A program made the translations under genes and the position numbers. A DNA stretch of 64,000 nucleotides from Brevundimonas vesicularis NBRC 12165 (GTDB lineage: Bacteria > Pseudomonadota > Alphaproteobacteria > Caulobacterales > Caulobacteraceae), in the NCBI RefSeq assembly GCF_001592205.1, contig NZ_BCWM01000004.1:62001-126000 (forward strand). The letters are read 5' to 3'. Below the pieces are notes generated by a model. It did not search any database and had not been told where the DNA came from. It saw nothing but the letters and a program-made list of their open reading frames with translations. Shown one piece after another: positions 11,190-19,481 of the stretch; position 1 is the first letter of the stretch, and each line of letters begins with the position of its first letter.

Positions 11190-11669
11190 ATGACCTCGGT
11201 CTATGACTTCTCCGCCCGCGCCATCGACGGCACGGACGTTTCGCTCGATCGCTTTCGCGGTCAGGCGTTGTTGATCGTCAATACGGCGTCCAAGTGCGGC
11301 TTTACGGGGCAGTACGACGGCCTCGAAAAGCTGCACCGCGCGTTCGCCGATCAGCCGTTTGAGGTGTTGGGCTTTCCCTGCAACCAGTTCGGCGAGCAGG
11401 AGCCGGGCAAGGCGGCGGAAATCGCCGCCTTCTGCGCCACCAGTTTCGATGTGACCTTCCCCTTGTTCGACAAGGTGGAGGTCAACGGACCGAACCGACA
11501 TCCGCTTTACGCCTGGTTGACCGAACAGAAGCGCGGCTTCCTGGGCTCCAAAGCCATCAAGTGGAACTTCACCAAGTTCCTGACCGACCGCGAGGGCAGG
11601 GTGGTCGCCCGATACGCCCCGCAGACTGAACCTGAGGCCATCAAGGCCGACATCGAGAAGTTGATCTAA
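11190..11669 (+). CDS. Glutathione peroxidase family protein
   Basis: A 159-residue thiol peroxidase. The peroxidatic cysteine C36 lies in NTASKCGFTGQY, followed by FPCNQFGEQEPG (Gln of the triad) and KWNFTKFL (Trp and Asn). It is the cysteine, not selenocysteine, form and may use thioredoxin rather than glutathione. It starts 15 bases after pdhC and its stop shares one base with the lpdA start, so it is built into the pyruvate dehydrogenase operon. Confidence 0.94.
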   Translation: MTSVYDFSARAIDGTDVSLDRFRGQALLIVNTASKCGFTGQYDGLEKLHRAFADQPFEVLGFPCNQFGEQEPGKAAEIAAFCATSFDVTFPLFDKVEVNGPNRHPLYAWLTEQKRGFLGSKAIKWNFTKFLTDREGRVVARYAPQTEPEAIKADIEKLI

Positions 11670-13075
11670 TGGCTGCTGAATTCGATCTCGTCGTCATCGG
11701 CTCGGGCCCCGGCGGTTATGTCGCGGCCATTCGCGCCAGCCAGTTGGGTTTGAAGGTCGCCATCGTCGAGCGCGAGAACCTGGGCGGCATTTGCCTGAAC
11801 TGGGGCTGCATCCCGACCAAGGCCCTGCTGAAGTCGGGCGAAAAGTTCGAGAGCCTGAGCCATCTGAAGGAGTACGGCCTGTCGGCGTCCGGCGCGTCGT
11901 TCGACTTTGACGCCATCATCCAGCGCTCGCGCGGCGTGGCCAAACAGCTGAATCAGGGCGTCGGCTTCCTGATGAAGAAAAATAAAATCGAGGTGATCGA
12001 AGGTTCGGCCAAGCTGGAGAAGGGCGCCGCCTCGCCCAAGGTCGTGGTCGCCCTGAAAGCGGGCGGTTCGCGCGCGCTCGAGGCCAAGTCGGTCATGCTG
12101 GCCGTCGGCGCCCGCGCCCGCGCCCTGCCGCAGATCGGGTTGGAAGCCGACGGTGATCGTATCTGGGCCTATCGCGAAGCCATGGCGCCGAAATTCATGC
12201 CCAAGTCGATCGTCGTGATCGGTTCGGGCGCCATCGGCATCGAGTTCGGCAGCTTCTATCGCGCCTTGGGCTGTGATGTGACCGTGGTCGAGGCGGTGGA
12301 TCGCATCATGCCGGTCGAGGACGAAGAAGTCTCCAAGGCCGCCCAGAAGTCGTTCGAAAAGCGTGGCATGAAGTTCAAACTGGGCGCCAAGGTCACCAAG
12401 GTGAGCAAGGACGCCAAGGGCGTGAAGGTCGCCGTGGAGATCGGCGGCAAGGCCGAGACCTTGGAGGCCGAGGTCTGCATCTCCGCCGTGGGCATCACCG
12501 CGAACACCGACGGCATCGGCCTGGAAGAACTGGGTCTGGAAATGGACCGCGGCCACGTCAAGATCGACAGCCACTGCCAGACCAACGTCAAAGGCCTTTA
12601 CGCCATCGGCGACTGCGCCGGCGCGCCCTGGCTGGCGCACAAGGCGTCGCACGAAGGCATCCACGCGGCCGAACATATCGCCGGCTACAAGACGCCCAAC
12701 GTTCATTCGCCCATCGCCGGCTGCACCTATGCCCAGCCGCAGGTGGCCTCGGTCGGCGTCACCGAACAGGCTGCGCGCGCCGAGAAGCGCGAGGTGAAAA
12801 TCGGCCGCTTCCTGTTCCGCGTGAACGGCAAGGCGATCGCCTCGGGCGACACCGACGGTTTCGTCAAGGTGATCTTCGACGCCAAGACCGGCGCCCTGAT
12901 CGGCGCCCACATGATCGGCCACGAGGTCACCGAAATGATCCAGGGCTATGTCACCGCCATCACCATGGAGGCCACGGAAGAAGACATCCACGGGATCGTC
13001 TATCCGCACCCGACGATGTCGGAGGCCATGCACGAAGCGGCGCTGGACGCCTATGGGCGCGTGATCCACATCTGA
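11669..13075 (+). CDS. lpdA: Dihydrolipoyl dehydrogenase (E3)
   Basis: A 468-residue FAD disulfide oxidoreductase that reoxidises dihydrolipoyl groups and makes NADH. FAD motif GSGPGGYVAAIRASQLG at the start, redox disulfide C42/C47 in GGICLNWGCIPTKAL, NAD motif VIGSGAIGIEFGSFYRALG, YAIGDCAGAPWLAHKA, and the C-terminal HPTMSEAMHEA with the catalytic His. It closes the operon and may also serve 2-oxoglutarate dehydrogenase. Confidence 0.97.
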   Translation: MAAEFDLVVIGSGPGGYVAAIRASQLGLKVAIVERENLGGICLNWGCIPTKALLKSGEKFESLSHLKEYGLSASGASFDFDAIIQRSRGVAKQLNQGVGFLMKKNKIEVIEGSAKLEKGAASPKVVVALKAGGSRALEAKSVMLAVGARARALPQIGLEADGDRIWAYREAMAPKFMPKSIVVIGSGAIGIEFGSFYRALGCDVTVVEAVDRIMPVEDEEVSKAAQKSFEKRGMKFKLGAKVTKVSKDAKGVKVAVEIGGKAETLEAEVCISAVGITANTDGIGLEELGLEMDRGHVKIDSHCQTNVKGLYAIGDCAGAPWLAHKASHEGIHAAEHIAGYKTPNVHSPIAGCTYAQPQVASVGVTEQAARAEKREVKIGRFLFRVNGKAIASGDTDGFVKVIFDAKTGALIGAHMIGHEVTEMIQGYVTAITMEATEEDIHGIVYPHPTMSEAMHEAALDAYGRVIHI

Positions 13076-13151
13076 TAGCGGGGGTGGTCTTCTTCAGACG
13101 CTCTTGAGGAGGACACTTTGCTGCCTGGCTTGCTCGAAGCGCCGACCTTCA

Positions 13152-13187
13152 AGAACCACATGCGATGCTAGCGTTGAACGTGGTTCT
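13152..13187. repeat. Inverted repeat between lpdA and the HELSH gene
   Basis: AGAACCAC at 13152-13159 is matched by GTGGTTCT at 13180-13187 around a 20-base loop. It could be a terminator without a T-run or an operator. Confidence 0.35.
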
Positions 13188-13234
13188 GTCTATGGTTGCG
13201 CCCGATCAACCAGGGCTTGTGACGAGAGGCGGAT

Positions 13235-13996
13235 ATGTTCGCAAAGCTGATGTCGAGGAGCTTTCTGGATAGGGATTTGGAAGATTGGCACCTGGAAACT
13301 TGGGCGATCCTGATCGACCGGTTTGGCGTTGATCTTCCCCTGAACCAAACGCCTGTCGTCGTGCCGACACGAGACTTTTTCCCGCCGTCTGACGCCGTCG
13401 GACATGAACGTGCGCTTCATGTTTTTGACTGCGTGAAGGCTGCTATGGGGACGCAGCACTGGCATTGTAGCTTACATGCGCAGCCGCCACAGATGACGGG
13501 ATTGCGCGTGGCCGAGTTCGTTTCGATCCAGGGCGAGCAAGGTCCGGGAGGAACGTTCAGCTTTGATGAAGCCGGCCAGCCGGTCATCACCTATGTACCG
13601 GACCTGGTCGAGAAGCCGACTGAACTGGTCGCGGTGTTGGCGCACGAACTATCGCACCTGCTTCTGTCGGCGGAATCCGACATCTTAGATGATCAGACCC
13701 ATGAACTGATCACCGACCTAACCGTAGCCTATGCCGGCATGGGGGTGTTCGGCGCCAACGCGGCCTTCAGCTTCTCCCAGCATGGCGATGCGTTCAGCCA
13801 AGGCTGGCAAAGTCAAACCAGCGGCTATCTTTCTCCAAACAGTTGGGCTTTCGCGTTGGCCGTCTTTGGCGAGCTACGGGGGGATGATGGAGAGATGGGC
13901 CGTTATCTGAAGCCCGAGATCGAGCGCGCCCGGCTGAAGGCTGTAGCCTACCTGAGGAAGAACCCGCAGTTGCTGGCAGGATTGCGCGCCGCCTGA
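13235..13996 (+). CDS. Hypothetical protein with HExxH zinc-peptidase motif
   Basis: A 253-residue cytoplasmic-looking protein with no signal peptide. The one clear motif is ELVAVLAHELSHLLL, an HExxH zinc site, followed by ESDILDDQTHELITDLTVAYAGMGVF, where D or E residues could supply the third ligand. The rest, including the Trp-rich front and the ending LKAVAYLRKNPQLLAGL, was not recognised. ATG at 13235 has AGGCGGAT just before it. It may be a metalloprotease or a degenerate relative; it stands alone between lpdA and a convergent gene. Confidence 0.75.
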   Translation: MFAKLMSRSFLDRDLEDWHLETWAILIDRFGVDLPLNQTPVVVPTRDFFPPSDAVGHERALHVFDCVKAAMGTQHWHCSLHAQPPQMTGLRVAEFVSIQGEQGPGGTFSFDEAGQPVITYVPDLVEKPTELVAVLAHELSHLLLSAESDILDDQTHELITDLTVAYAGMGVFGANAAFSFSQHGDAFSQGWQSQTSGYLSPNSWAFALAVFGELRGDDGEMGRYLKPEIERARLKAVAYLRKNPQLLAGLRAA

Positions 13997-14018
13997 GATA
14001 GGGCGCGACGGTTCGACG

Positions 14019-14213
14019 CTAGCGCTTCTTGCCCAATTCCGCCGCGATATCCTTGGTCATGCGCCCAACCTTGCGGTGGGCGGCGGTGATCTGGTCCTTG
14101 GTTACGCCCCAGCGTTTCATCCAGTATTCGACCGACTGACGTTCCGACAGATCAATGCGATCCTTGTCGATGAAGCCGCGCTTGTCCTTGAGGCCCGCCA
14201 TCTTTGGCTCCAT
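14019..14213 (-). CDS. DUF3606 domain protein
   Basis: A 64-residue basic protein: DKDRIDLSERQSVEYWMKRWGVTKDQITAAHRKVG matches the small DUF3606 family of unknown function, common in rhizobia and Caulobacterales. It follows the helicase gene by 21 bases on the same strand. An internal ATG at 14201 is an alternative start. Confidence 0.82.
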   Translation of the reverse strand: MEPKMAGLKDKRGFIDKDRIDLSERQSVEYWMKRWGVTKDQITAAHRKVGRMTKDIAAELGKKR

Positions 14214-14234
14214 TCGTTGCGTTAGAGCGCCGGG

Positions 14235-16589
14235 TTAAGCCTTCTCGACAAAGCTGTCGATCACGCGCTTCTCCCCGGCCTTTTCGAACTCGACCAGCAG
14301 TTTGTTGCCTTCGATGACGCGCACGTTTCCGTACCCGAACTTCTGGTGAAAGACGCGTTCGCCCTTTTTCCAGCCTGAGCTGGATTTGGGGTCGGCGGTG
14401 GCAATCAGTCGGCCGTCGCCTTCGATGACGGCCTTGCGCGCCGGGATCTTGGCTGGGGTCTGGGCGGCGGTGAAGGATTGGGCGCGTTTCCAGCCGGGGG
14501 AAGAATAGCCGCTGCCGAACGATGGCGTGTCGTCCCAGCGGCTCTTGGCCTCCTTCATGCCGGTCGACGCGCCGTAATAGCCGGTGTCGGATTGAGGATC
14601 GACGTGGGCGATGGGCAGTTCGTCGACGAAGCGGCTGGGCAGTTGCGAGGTCCAACGGCCATAGACCAAACGATTGGCGGCGAAGCTGATCCGCGCGTCT
14701 TGCTTGGCGCGGGTGACGCCGACATAGGCCAGGCGGCGTTCCTCCTCGAGGCCTTTTTCGCCCTTCTCATCGATGCTGCGCTGGCTGGGGAAGACGCCTT
14801 CCTCCCAGCCGGGCAGGAAGACCAGCGGGAACTCCAGCCCCTTGGCGCCGTGCAGGGTCATGATCTGCACCGCCCCGTCGCCATTGGGGTCGTCGCTGGT
14901 CGCACGCTCCAGATCCATCACCAGAGAGACGTGCTCCAGATAGGCCTGCAGCGTCTCGAACTGCTGCATCGACTGGGTCAGTTCCTTCAGGTTCTCCAGG
15001 CGGGTCTGCCCGCTGGTGCGGTCGGCCTTCTGCATGTCGGTATAGCCGCTCTCCTCCAGCACCGTCTCCATGACCTGCCAGTGGGGCGTGGTCTCGGACA
15101 GTTGGCGCCAGCGGTCGATGTCGCGCACGAAGTTGGACAGGGCGGTGCGGGTGCGGGCCTGAAGCTCGTCGGTATTGATCAGGCCCCGCACGGCGGTCAG
15201 GGCCGACAGGTCGTGTTGGCGGGCCAGTTGCAGGATTTTCTGCACGCTGGTGTCGCCGATGCCGCGTTTGGGCACATTGACGATCCGCTCGAAGGCGAGG
15301 TCGTCGTCTTCCGACAGGATCAGGCGCAGATAGGCATGGGCGTCGCGGATCTCGGCGCGCTCGAAGAAGCGAGGCCCGCCGATGACGGTGTAGGGAATGG
15401 CCAGCATGACCAGCCGTTCCTCGAAGGCGCGCATCTGGAACGAGGCGCGGACCAGAATGGCCATGTCCTTGTATTTCAGGCCGGGTTCGCCGGCGTGGGG
15501 ACGCCGCGCGGTCTCGATCTCGTCGGCGATCAGGCGGGCCTCGGCCTCGCCGTCCCAGACGCCGCGCACGCGCACCTTGTCGCCGCTGTCGTCCTCGGTC
15601 CACAGGGTCTTGCCCAGCCGGTCTCGGTTGGCGGCGATGAGGCCGGACGCCGCCCCCAGGATATGACTGGTCGAGCGATAGTTCCGCTCCAGCTTGACGA
15701 TCTTGGCGCCAGGGAAATCGCGTTCGAAGCGCAGGATGTTGTCCACCTCGGCCCCGCGCCAGCCGTAGATCGACTGATCATCGTCGCCGACGCAGCAGAC
15801 GTTGCCGGTCGAGGCCGTCAGCAGCCGCAGCCACAGATACTGGGCGACGTTGGTGTCCTGGTATTCGTCCACCAGGATGTAGCGGAACCGACGGCGATAT
15901 TCCTCAGCCAGGTCCGCATGCTGCGACAGGATGGTGATGTTGTGCAGCAGCAGATCGCCGAAGTCGCAGGCGTTCAGGCTGCGCAAACGCGCCTGATAGG
16001 CGGCGTACAGACCCTGACCCTTGCCGTTGGCAAAGTCCTCGCCCGGCGGCAGCTTGTCCGGCGTCCAGCCGCGGTTCTTCCAGTGATCGATCAGGCCGGA
16101 CAGCGACTTGGGCGTCCAGCGTTTGGTGTCGATATTGGCCGCTTCGAGCAGCTGCTTCAGCACCCGTTCCTGGTCGTCGGTGTCCAGGATGGTGAAGCTG
16201 GATTTCAGCCCGACCAGTTCGGCGTGGCGACGCAGGATCTGGGCGGCGATGGAGTGGAAGGTGCCCAGCCAGCGCAACCCTTCGGCGGAGGGGCCGATCA
16301 GATGCGTGATCCGTTCGCGCATTTCGCGCGCGGCCTTGTTGGTGAAGGTGACGGCCAGCAGCTCCCACGGCTTGGCCCGGCCTGTCGCCAGAATGTGCGC
16401 CAGTCGTGTCGTGAGGACGCGGGTCTTGCCCGTGCCCGCGCCAGCAAGCACCAGCACGGGGCCCTCAGTCGTCTCGACCGCCTCGCGCTGCTCCGGGTTC
16501 AGCCCCTTCAGATAATCGCGCGGCGCCTCGCCCTCGGGCGCACGGGCGCGCGCGAGGTCGGAAATGCGGGGGGCGGGAAGATCAGTCAC
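14235..16589 (-). CDS. UvrD/PcrA-type superfamily I DNA helicase
   Basis: A 784-residue ATP-dependent 3'-5' helicase for repair and replication restart. Motifs in order: LNPEQREAV (Q motif), LAGAGTGKTRVL (Walker A), FTNKAAREM, LGTFHS, VDEYQDTN (Walker B), GDDDQSIYGWRGA, LERNYRS, TLHGAKGLEFPLVFLPGWEEGVFP and YVGVTRAK. The C-terminal region from about residue 690 carries the FHQKFGYGNVRVIEGNKLLVEFEKAGEK fold seen in UvrD/PcrA tails. Length fits the family. Whether it should be named uvrD or pcrA cannot be decided here. Confidence 0.95.
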   Translation of the reverse strand: MTDLPAPRISDLARARAPEGEAPRDYLKGLNPEQREAVETTEGPVLVLAGAGTGKTRVLTTRLAHILATGRAKPWELLAVTFTNKAAREMRERITHLIGPSAEGLRWLGTFHSIAAQILRRHAELVGLKSSFTILDTDDQERVLKQLLEAANIDTKRWTPKSLSGLIDHWKNRGWTPDKLPPGEDFANGKGQGLYAAYQARLRSLNACDFGDLLLHNITILSQHADLAEEYRRRFRYILVDEYQDTNVAQYLWLRLLTASTGNVCCVGDDDQSIYGWRGAEVDNILRFERDFPGAKIVKLERNYRSTSHILGAASGLIAANRDRLGKTLWTEDDSGDKVRVRGVWDGEAEARLIADEIETARRPHAGEPGLKYKDMAILVRASFQMRAFEERLVMLAIPYTVIGGPRFFERAEIRDAHAYLRLILSEDDDLAFERIVNVPKRGIGDTSVQKILQLARQHDLSALTAVRGLINTDELQARTRTALSNFVRDIDRWRQLSETTPHWQVMETVLEESGYTDMQKADRTSGQTRLENLKELTQSMQQFETLQAYLEHVSLVMDLERATSDDPNGDGAVQIMTLHGAKGLEFPLVFLPGWEEGVFPSQRSIDEKGEKGLEEERRLAYVGVTRAKQDARISFAANRLVYGRWTSQLPSRFVDELPIAHVDPQSDTGYYGASTGMKEAKSRWDDTPSFGSGYSSPGWKRAQSFTAAQTPAKIPARKAVIEGDGRLIATADPKSSSGWKKGERVFHQKFGYGNVRVIEGNKLLVEFEKAGEKRVIDSFVEKA

Positions 16590-16714
16590 AGGCGCAAAAC
16601 TATCCGTCAGTCAGAATCGAAACCGGAACATAAGGGGACCGCGCGGCAATGTCAGGGCCGCCGCCACAATCAAACCTCGGAACCCGGCGGATCGACGGCC
16701 GGTTCCTAGGTGCG

Positions 16715-16942
16715 ATGCAGCAGAACACTGACAAAAGGGACGCGGCGTCACACCGCAAACCACGCGGCAAGAAGGCCGGGTGGTGGGCCTTCGTTCTGGG
16801 CATGGTCGGAATGTTCGTGATCCTGGCCGTCTGGGTCGTGTTGGTCGAGATAGATCAAGATCCGCACGCCGACGTCGATTTCATCGGGCGACCGCAATCC
16901 TCCGACGCCGGACCGCCCGAGACTACTTCAGACTATAGGTGA
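16715..16942 (+). CDS. Small single-pass membrane protein, hypothetical
   Basis: About 75 residues with a basic N-terminus (HRKPRGKKAG), one transmembrane helix (WWAFVLGMVGMFVILAVWVVLV) and an acidic tail. ATG at 16715 with AGGTG upstream is preferred; an in-frame start at 16649 would add 22 residues. The 3' end overlaps the convergent gene by 20 bases. No function recognised. Confidence 0.6.
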   Translation: MQQNTDKRDAASHRKPRGKKAGWWAFVLGMVGMFVILAVWVVLVEIDQDPHADVDFIGRPQSSDAGPPETTSDYR

Positions 16943-17642
16943 TGGTCGTGACGACCCGGATCTTCTTGTCGATGGAGGCGGCTTCGTCGCCGGCTGCGCC
17001 ATCGCGCGGCAGGATTTCGAACGAACCCTGTGTGGCCTGACGGATCGGGCCCAAGGGCGTTCCGCTGTCCTTGGCGAACTGTTCCGCACCGGTGCGCGCC
17101 GCCGCTGTACCCTCTGCGATCATTTGCGGGCGCACGTCGTTCAACTTGGTGAAGATATAGGACGGACCCTGGAAGTCCTGCAGCACCACGTCCTGACGCA
17201 CCAGATCGTTGAGCAGTCGCGTCGTTGCCTGAACTCGGGCGACATCGCTGGTCCGCACGATCACCGTCTGAGCCAGGATGAAGCGTGGACCGCCGTTCTG
17301 GGCGGCGTATTCTCGCGACCGGGTGTCGGCCACCTCCAACCGGCCCAATTCGATGGCCTGGGCAGGGTAGCCCTGGGCGGTGAGGAAGCGGCGGACCAGC
17401 GCCAGATCGCCGTCGATTTTGGTTTGAACCTCCGAAAGGACATCGCCCGAGGCCGTGAAGCGTAGCGGCAGGACGGCAAGGTCCGCTTTCACATTGCGTT
17501 CGGACAGGCCGCGCACCGTCACGGTGCGGTCGCCGGCGCGCGCGTGAATGACGCCCTGACCGATCAGGGCACCGGCGCCGATGAAGCCGACAGCCAGAAG
17601 ACCGCCGACCACGGCGGCTGGAAGCAGACGATTGTCTGACAT
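16923..17642 (-). CDS. SIMPL domain-containing protein
   Basis: A 239-residue envelope protein: N-terminal hydrophobic anchor (LLPAAVVGGLLAVGFIGAGALIG) followed by a SIMPL/DUF541 domain, VTVRGLSERNVKADLAVLPLRFTASGD ... VEVADTRSREYA ... TSDVARVQATTRLLNDLV ... RAAGTAAARTGAEQFAKDSG-like repeats. The fold is linked to outer-membrane proteins of unknown role (E. coli YggE). Confidence 0.87.
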   Translation of the reverse strand: MSDNRLLPAAVVGGLLAVGFIGAGALIGQGVIHARAGDRTVTVRGLSERNVKADLAVLPLRFTASGDVLSEVQTKIDGDLALVRRFLTAQGYPAQAIELGRLEVADTRSREYAAQNGGPRFILAQTVIVRTSDVARVQATTRLLNDLVRQDVVLQDFQGPSYIFTKLNDVRPQMIAEGTAAARTGAEQFAKDSGTPLGPIRQATQGSFEILPRDGAAGDEAASIDKKIRVVTTITYSLK

Positions 17643-17666
17643 GGTCAGGTCTCCGTTAGATCGAAG

Positions 17667-17891
17667 CTACGCCGGTCTTCCATGATCCGCCACCCAGTCC
17701 AGCGCCAGTAGGCGACAGGCGGAGGCGAGAGGGCGTCGGCCGCGACCGGCGTCGATTTCAGCCAGAAGCTGAGCCTTGCTGAGGCTGCGAGCGGCCGCGA
17801 TCCGGTCCAGCACGGCCCAGAACTCCGGCTCCAGCGCCACCGACGTGGCATGGCCGGCGAGGGCGACCGAACGTTTGCTGAGGCTGCTCAA
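17667..17891 (-). CDS. Ribbon-helix-helix domain protein
   Basis: A 74-residue protein, KRSVALAGHATSVALEPEFWAVLDRIAAARSLSKAQLLAEID ... LASACRLLALDW, matching the RHH_4 family of putative DNA-binding proteins common in alphaproteobacteria. Its start overlaps the stop of the lipoprotein gene by 4 bases (ATGA), so the pair is one transcript. Target unknown. Confidence 0.82.
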   Translation of the reverse strand: MSSLSKRSVALAGHATSVALEPEFWAVLDRIAAARSLSKAQLLAEIDAGRGRRPLASACRLLALDWVADHGRPA

Positions 17892-18295
17892 CGCGCGGAC
17901 TTCAGCACGATCTCGGCCGAGGCCGGCGCGCCGTTCGTCAGGATCGCGTGTCGGGTGTCTGTGACGAAGACCAGGGCGCCGGCCGCGTCGCGGATCTCGG
18001 CGCGCGCGGCGTAGGTGTGGCGCGGATCGATCTGAGACGTCGGAAAGCCCAGGGTGACGCGATAGGGCGGGGCGCCGGTCAGCGGCTCGCTGGTCTCGGC
18101 GAGAATCTTGGCGGGCGCGTCGGCCAGACTGACATCCTCAATCCTGACGGTCAGGACATGGCCGGGCGGCAGCATGATCCGTTCGCGATAGGTGGCCGTT
18201 ACGTTCACCATCGTCGTTCCGGTCGTCACGTCCGGCGTGGCGGCGCAGGCCGCCAGGACCAGGGCGGCGGGCAGGATCAGGGGGGCGTTTCGCAT
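17888..18295 (-). CDS. YbaY/YscW-type lipoprotein
   Basis: A 135-residue lipoprotein: signal LILPAALVLAACAAT with lipobox LAAC, then a beta-rich domain beginning VNVTATYRERIMLPPGHVLTVRIEDVSLADAPAKILAE, the pattern of YbaY and YscW pilotin-like proteins. Outer-membrane assembly or protection is the family role. It is upstream of the ribbon-helix-helix gene. Confidence 0.82.
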   Translation of the reverse strand: MRNAPLILPAALVLAACAATPDVTTGTTMVNVTATYRERIMLPPGHVLTVRIEDVSLADAPAKILAETSEPLTGAPPYRVTLGFPTSQIDPRHTYAARAEIRDAAGALVFVTDTRHAILTNGAPASAEIVLKSAR

Positions 18296-18401
18296 GGCGA
18301 TCTCCTTGGCGGCGCCCAGTGTGTCACACTCAGGCGCAAGACGTGAGGGCGCGTGGCGTTAGGGCGTGTTATGCGGGCCGTCCACCGTCGGAGATCAGCC
18401 T

Positions 18402-19286
18402 TTGAGCCGCCCCTTTGCGATTGCTGCGATCGCCATTTGCGCCCTGATCTGGGGCACGACCTGGTACGCGATCACCCTGCAGCTGGGGCCGGTTGATTCC
18501 ATCGTCTCCATCGTTTGGCGATTTGGTCTGGCCTCGGTGGTCCTGTTCGGCTTCTGCGCGGTGACGCGACGGCCGCTGCGTCTGACGCGCAGCCAGCATC
18601 TGGCCGCCATCGGGCAGGGAGCCTTCGTTTTCGCGGTCAGCTATGGCTTCGTCTATGCGGCGGAGGGGCAGGTGGCGTCGGCTGTGGTCGCGGTGATCTT
18701 CGCCGCCCTGGCCTTTGTGAACCTGATCCTGTTTCGGCTGCTGGGCGGACAGAAGGCGGCGCCGGCGGCGTGGATCGGCGCAGTACTGGGCGTCATGGGC
18801 GTCGGGGTCCTGTCCTACAGCCAGATCACCGCGGCGGGCGCCGGCCTCAATCCAGGGCTGGGCGTCATCTTCGCCCTAACCGCCGTTCTGGCTTCGGCGC
18901 TGGGCAACTGGTTCGCCTGGAAGGGACAGCAGGCGGGCGCGCCCGTCATGGCCGCCACCTCCTGGGCGATGGCCTATGGCACGGCGATGTTGGCGCTGTA
19001 CGGCATGGCGACCGGCGTGGTGTGGCGGATCGAGCCGACGCCGCACTATGTCCTGTCGCTGCTCTATCTGTCGCTGTTCGGGTCGGTGATCGCGTTCGGC
19101 CTGTACTTCACCATCGCGCGCCAACGCGGCTATGCGCTGGCGAGCTACATCTCGGCTCTGACGCCGCCTATCGCCATGCTGGTATCGGTGCTGTTCGAGG
19201 GCGCGCGTTTCGGCTGGAGCGCCCTGATCGGGCTGGCGCTTGTGCTGGCGGGGCAGGTCATGCTGATCCGCGCGCCCAAGGCCTGA
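18402..19286 (+). CDS. EamA/DMT-family transporter
   Basis: About 294 residues with ten hydrophobic segments in two EamA repeats: FAIAAIAICALIWGTTWYAI opens the first and LGVIFALTAVLASALGNWFAW the second. Such proteins move small metabolites across the inner membrane; substrate unknown. TTG at 18402 is preferred, with GGAG 8 bases upstream and the natural N-terminus LSRPFA; an in-frame GTG at 18366 lacks support. Confidence 0.88.
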   Translation: MSRPFAIAAIAICALIWGTTWYAITLQLGPVDSIVSIVWRFGLASVVLFGFCAVTRRPLRLTRSQHLAAIGQGAFVFAVSYGFVYAAEGQVASAVVAVIFAALAFVNLILFRLLGGQKAAPAAWIGAVLGVMGVGVLSYSQITAAGAGLNPGLGVIFALTAVLASALGNWFAWKGQQAGAPVMAATSWAMAYGTAMLALYGMATGVVWRIEPTPHYVLSLLYLSLFGSVIAFGLYFTIARQRGYALASYISALTPPIAMLVSVLFEGARFGWSALIGLALVLAGQVMLIRAPKA

Positions 19287-19290
19287 GCCG

Positions 19291-19479
19291 TCAGTCGTCG
19301 GATTTCGGCTCCAGCTTCTGACCGTCCAACTGCTTCTCGGCGCGATGACGCTCAAGAGCGGACAGGGTCTTCTCGGCCTTGGAGCGTCCATGGGCCAAGC
19401 GGTTGGCGACGGCCAGGGCCTTGTCTTCGGCCTTGGCGCGGGTCTTTCGCGCTCGGTTCAGATTGATGATCTCGCCCAT
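19291..19479 (-). CDS. DUF4169 family protein
   Basis: A 62-residue highly charged, helical protein: GEIINLNRARKTRAKAEDKALAVANRLAHGRSKAEK is the DUF4169 pattern. It begins 2 bases after the end of the patatin gene on the same strand and is probably co-transcribed. Function unknown. Confidence 0.85.
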   Translation of the reverse strand: MGEIINLNRARKTRAKAEDKALAVANRLAHGRSKAEKTLSALERHRAEKQLDGQKLEPKSDD

Positions 19480-19481
19480 GA

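Noticed and set aside
14478..16709. 743-codon plus-strand frame over the helicase
   Set aside because: Mirror of the helicase codons; no domain.
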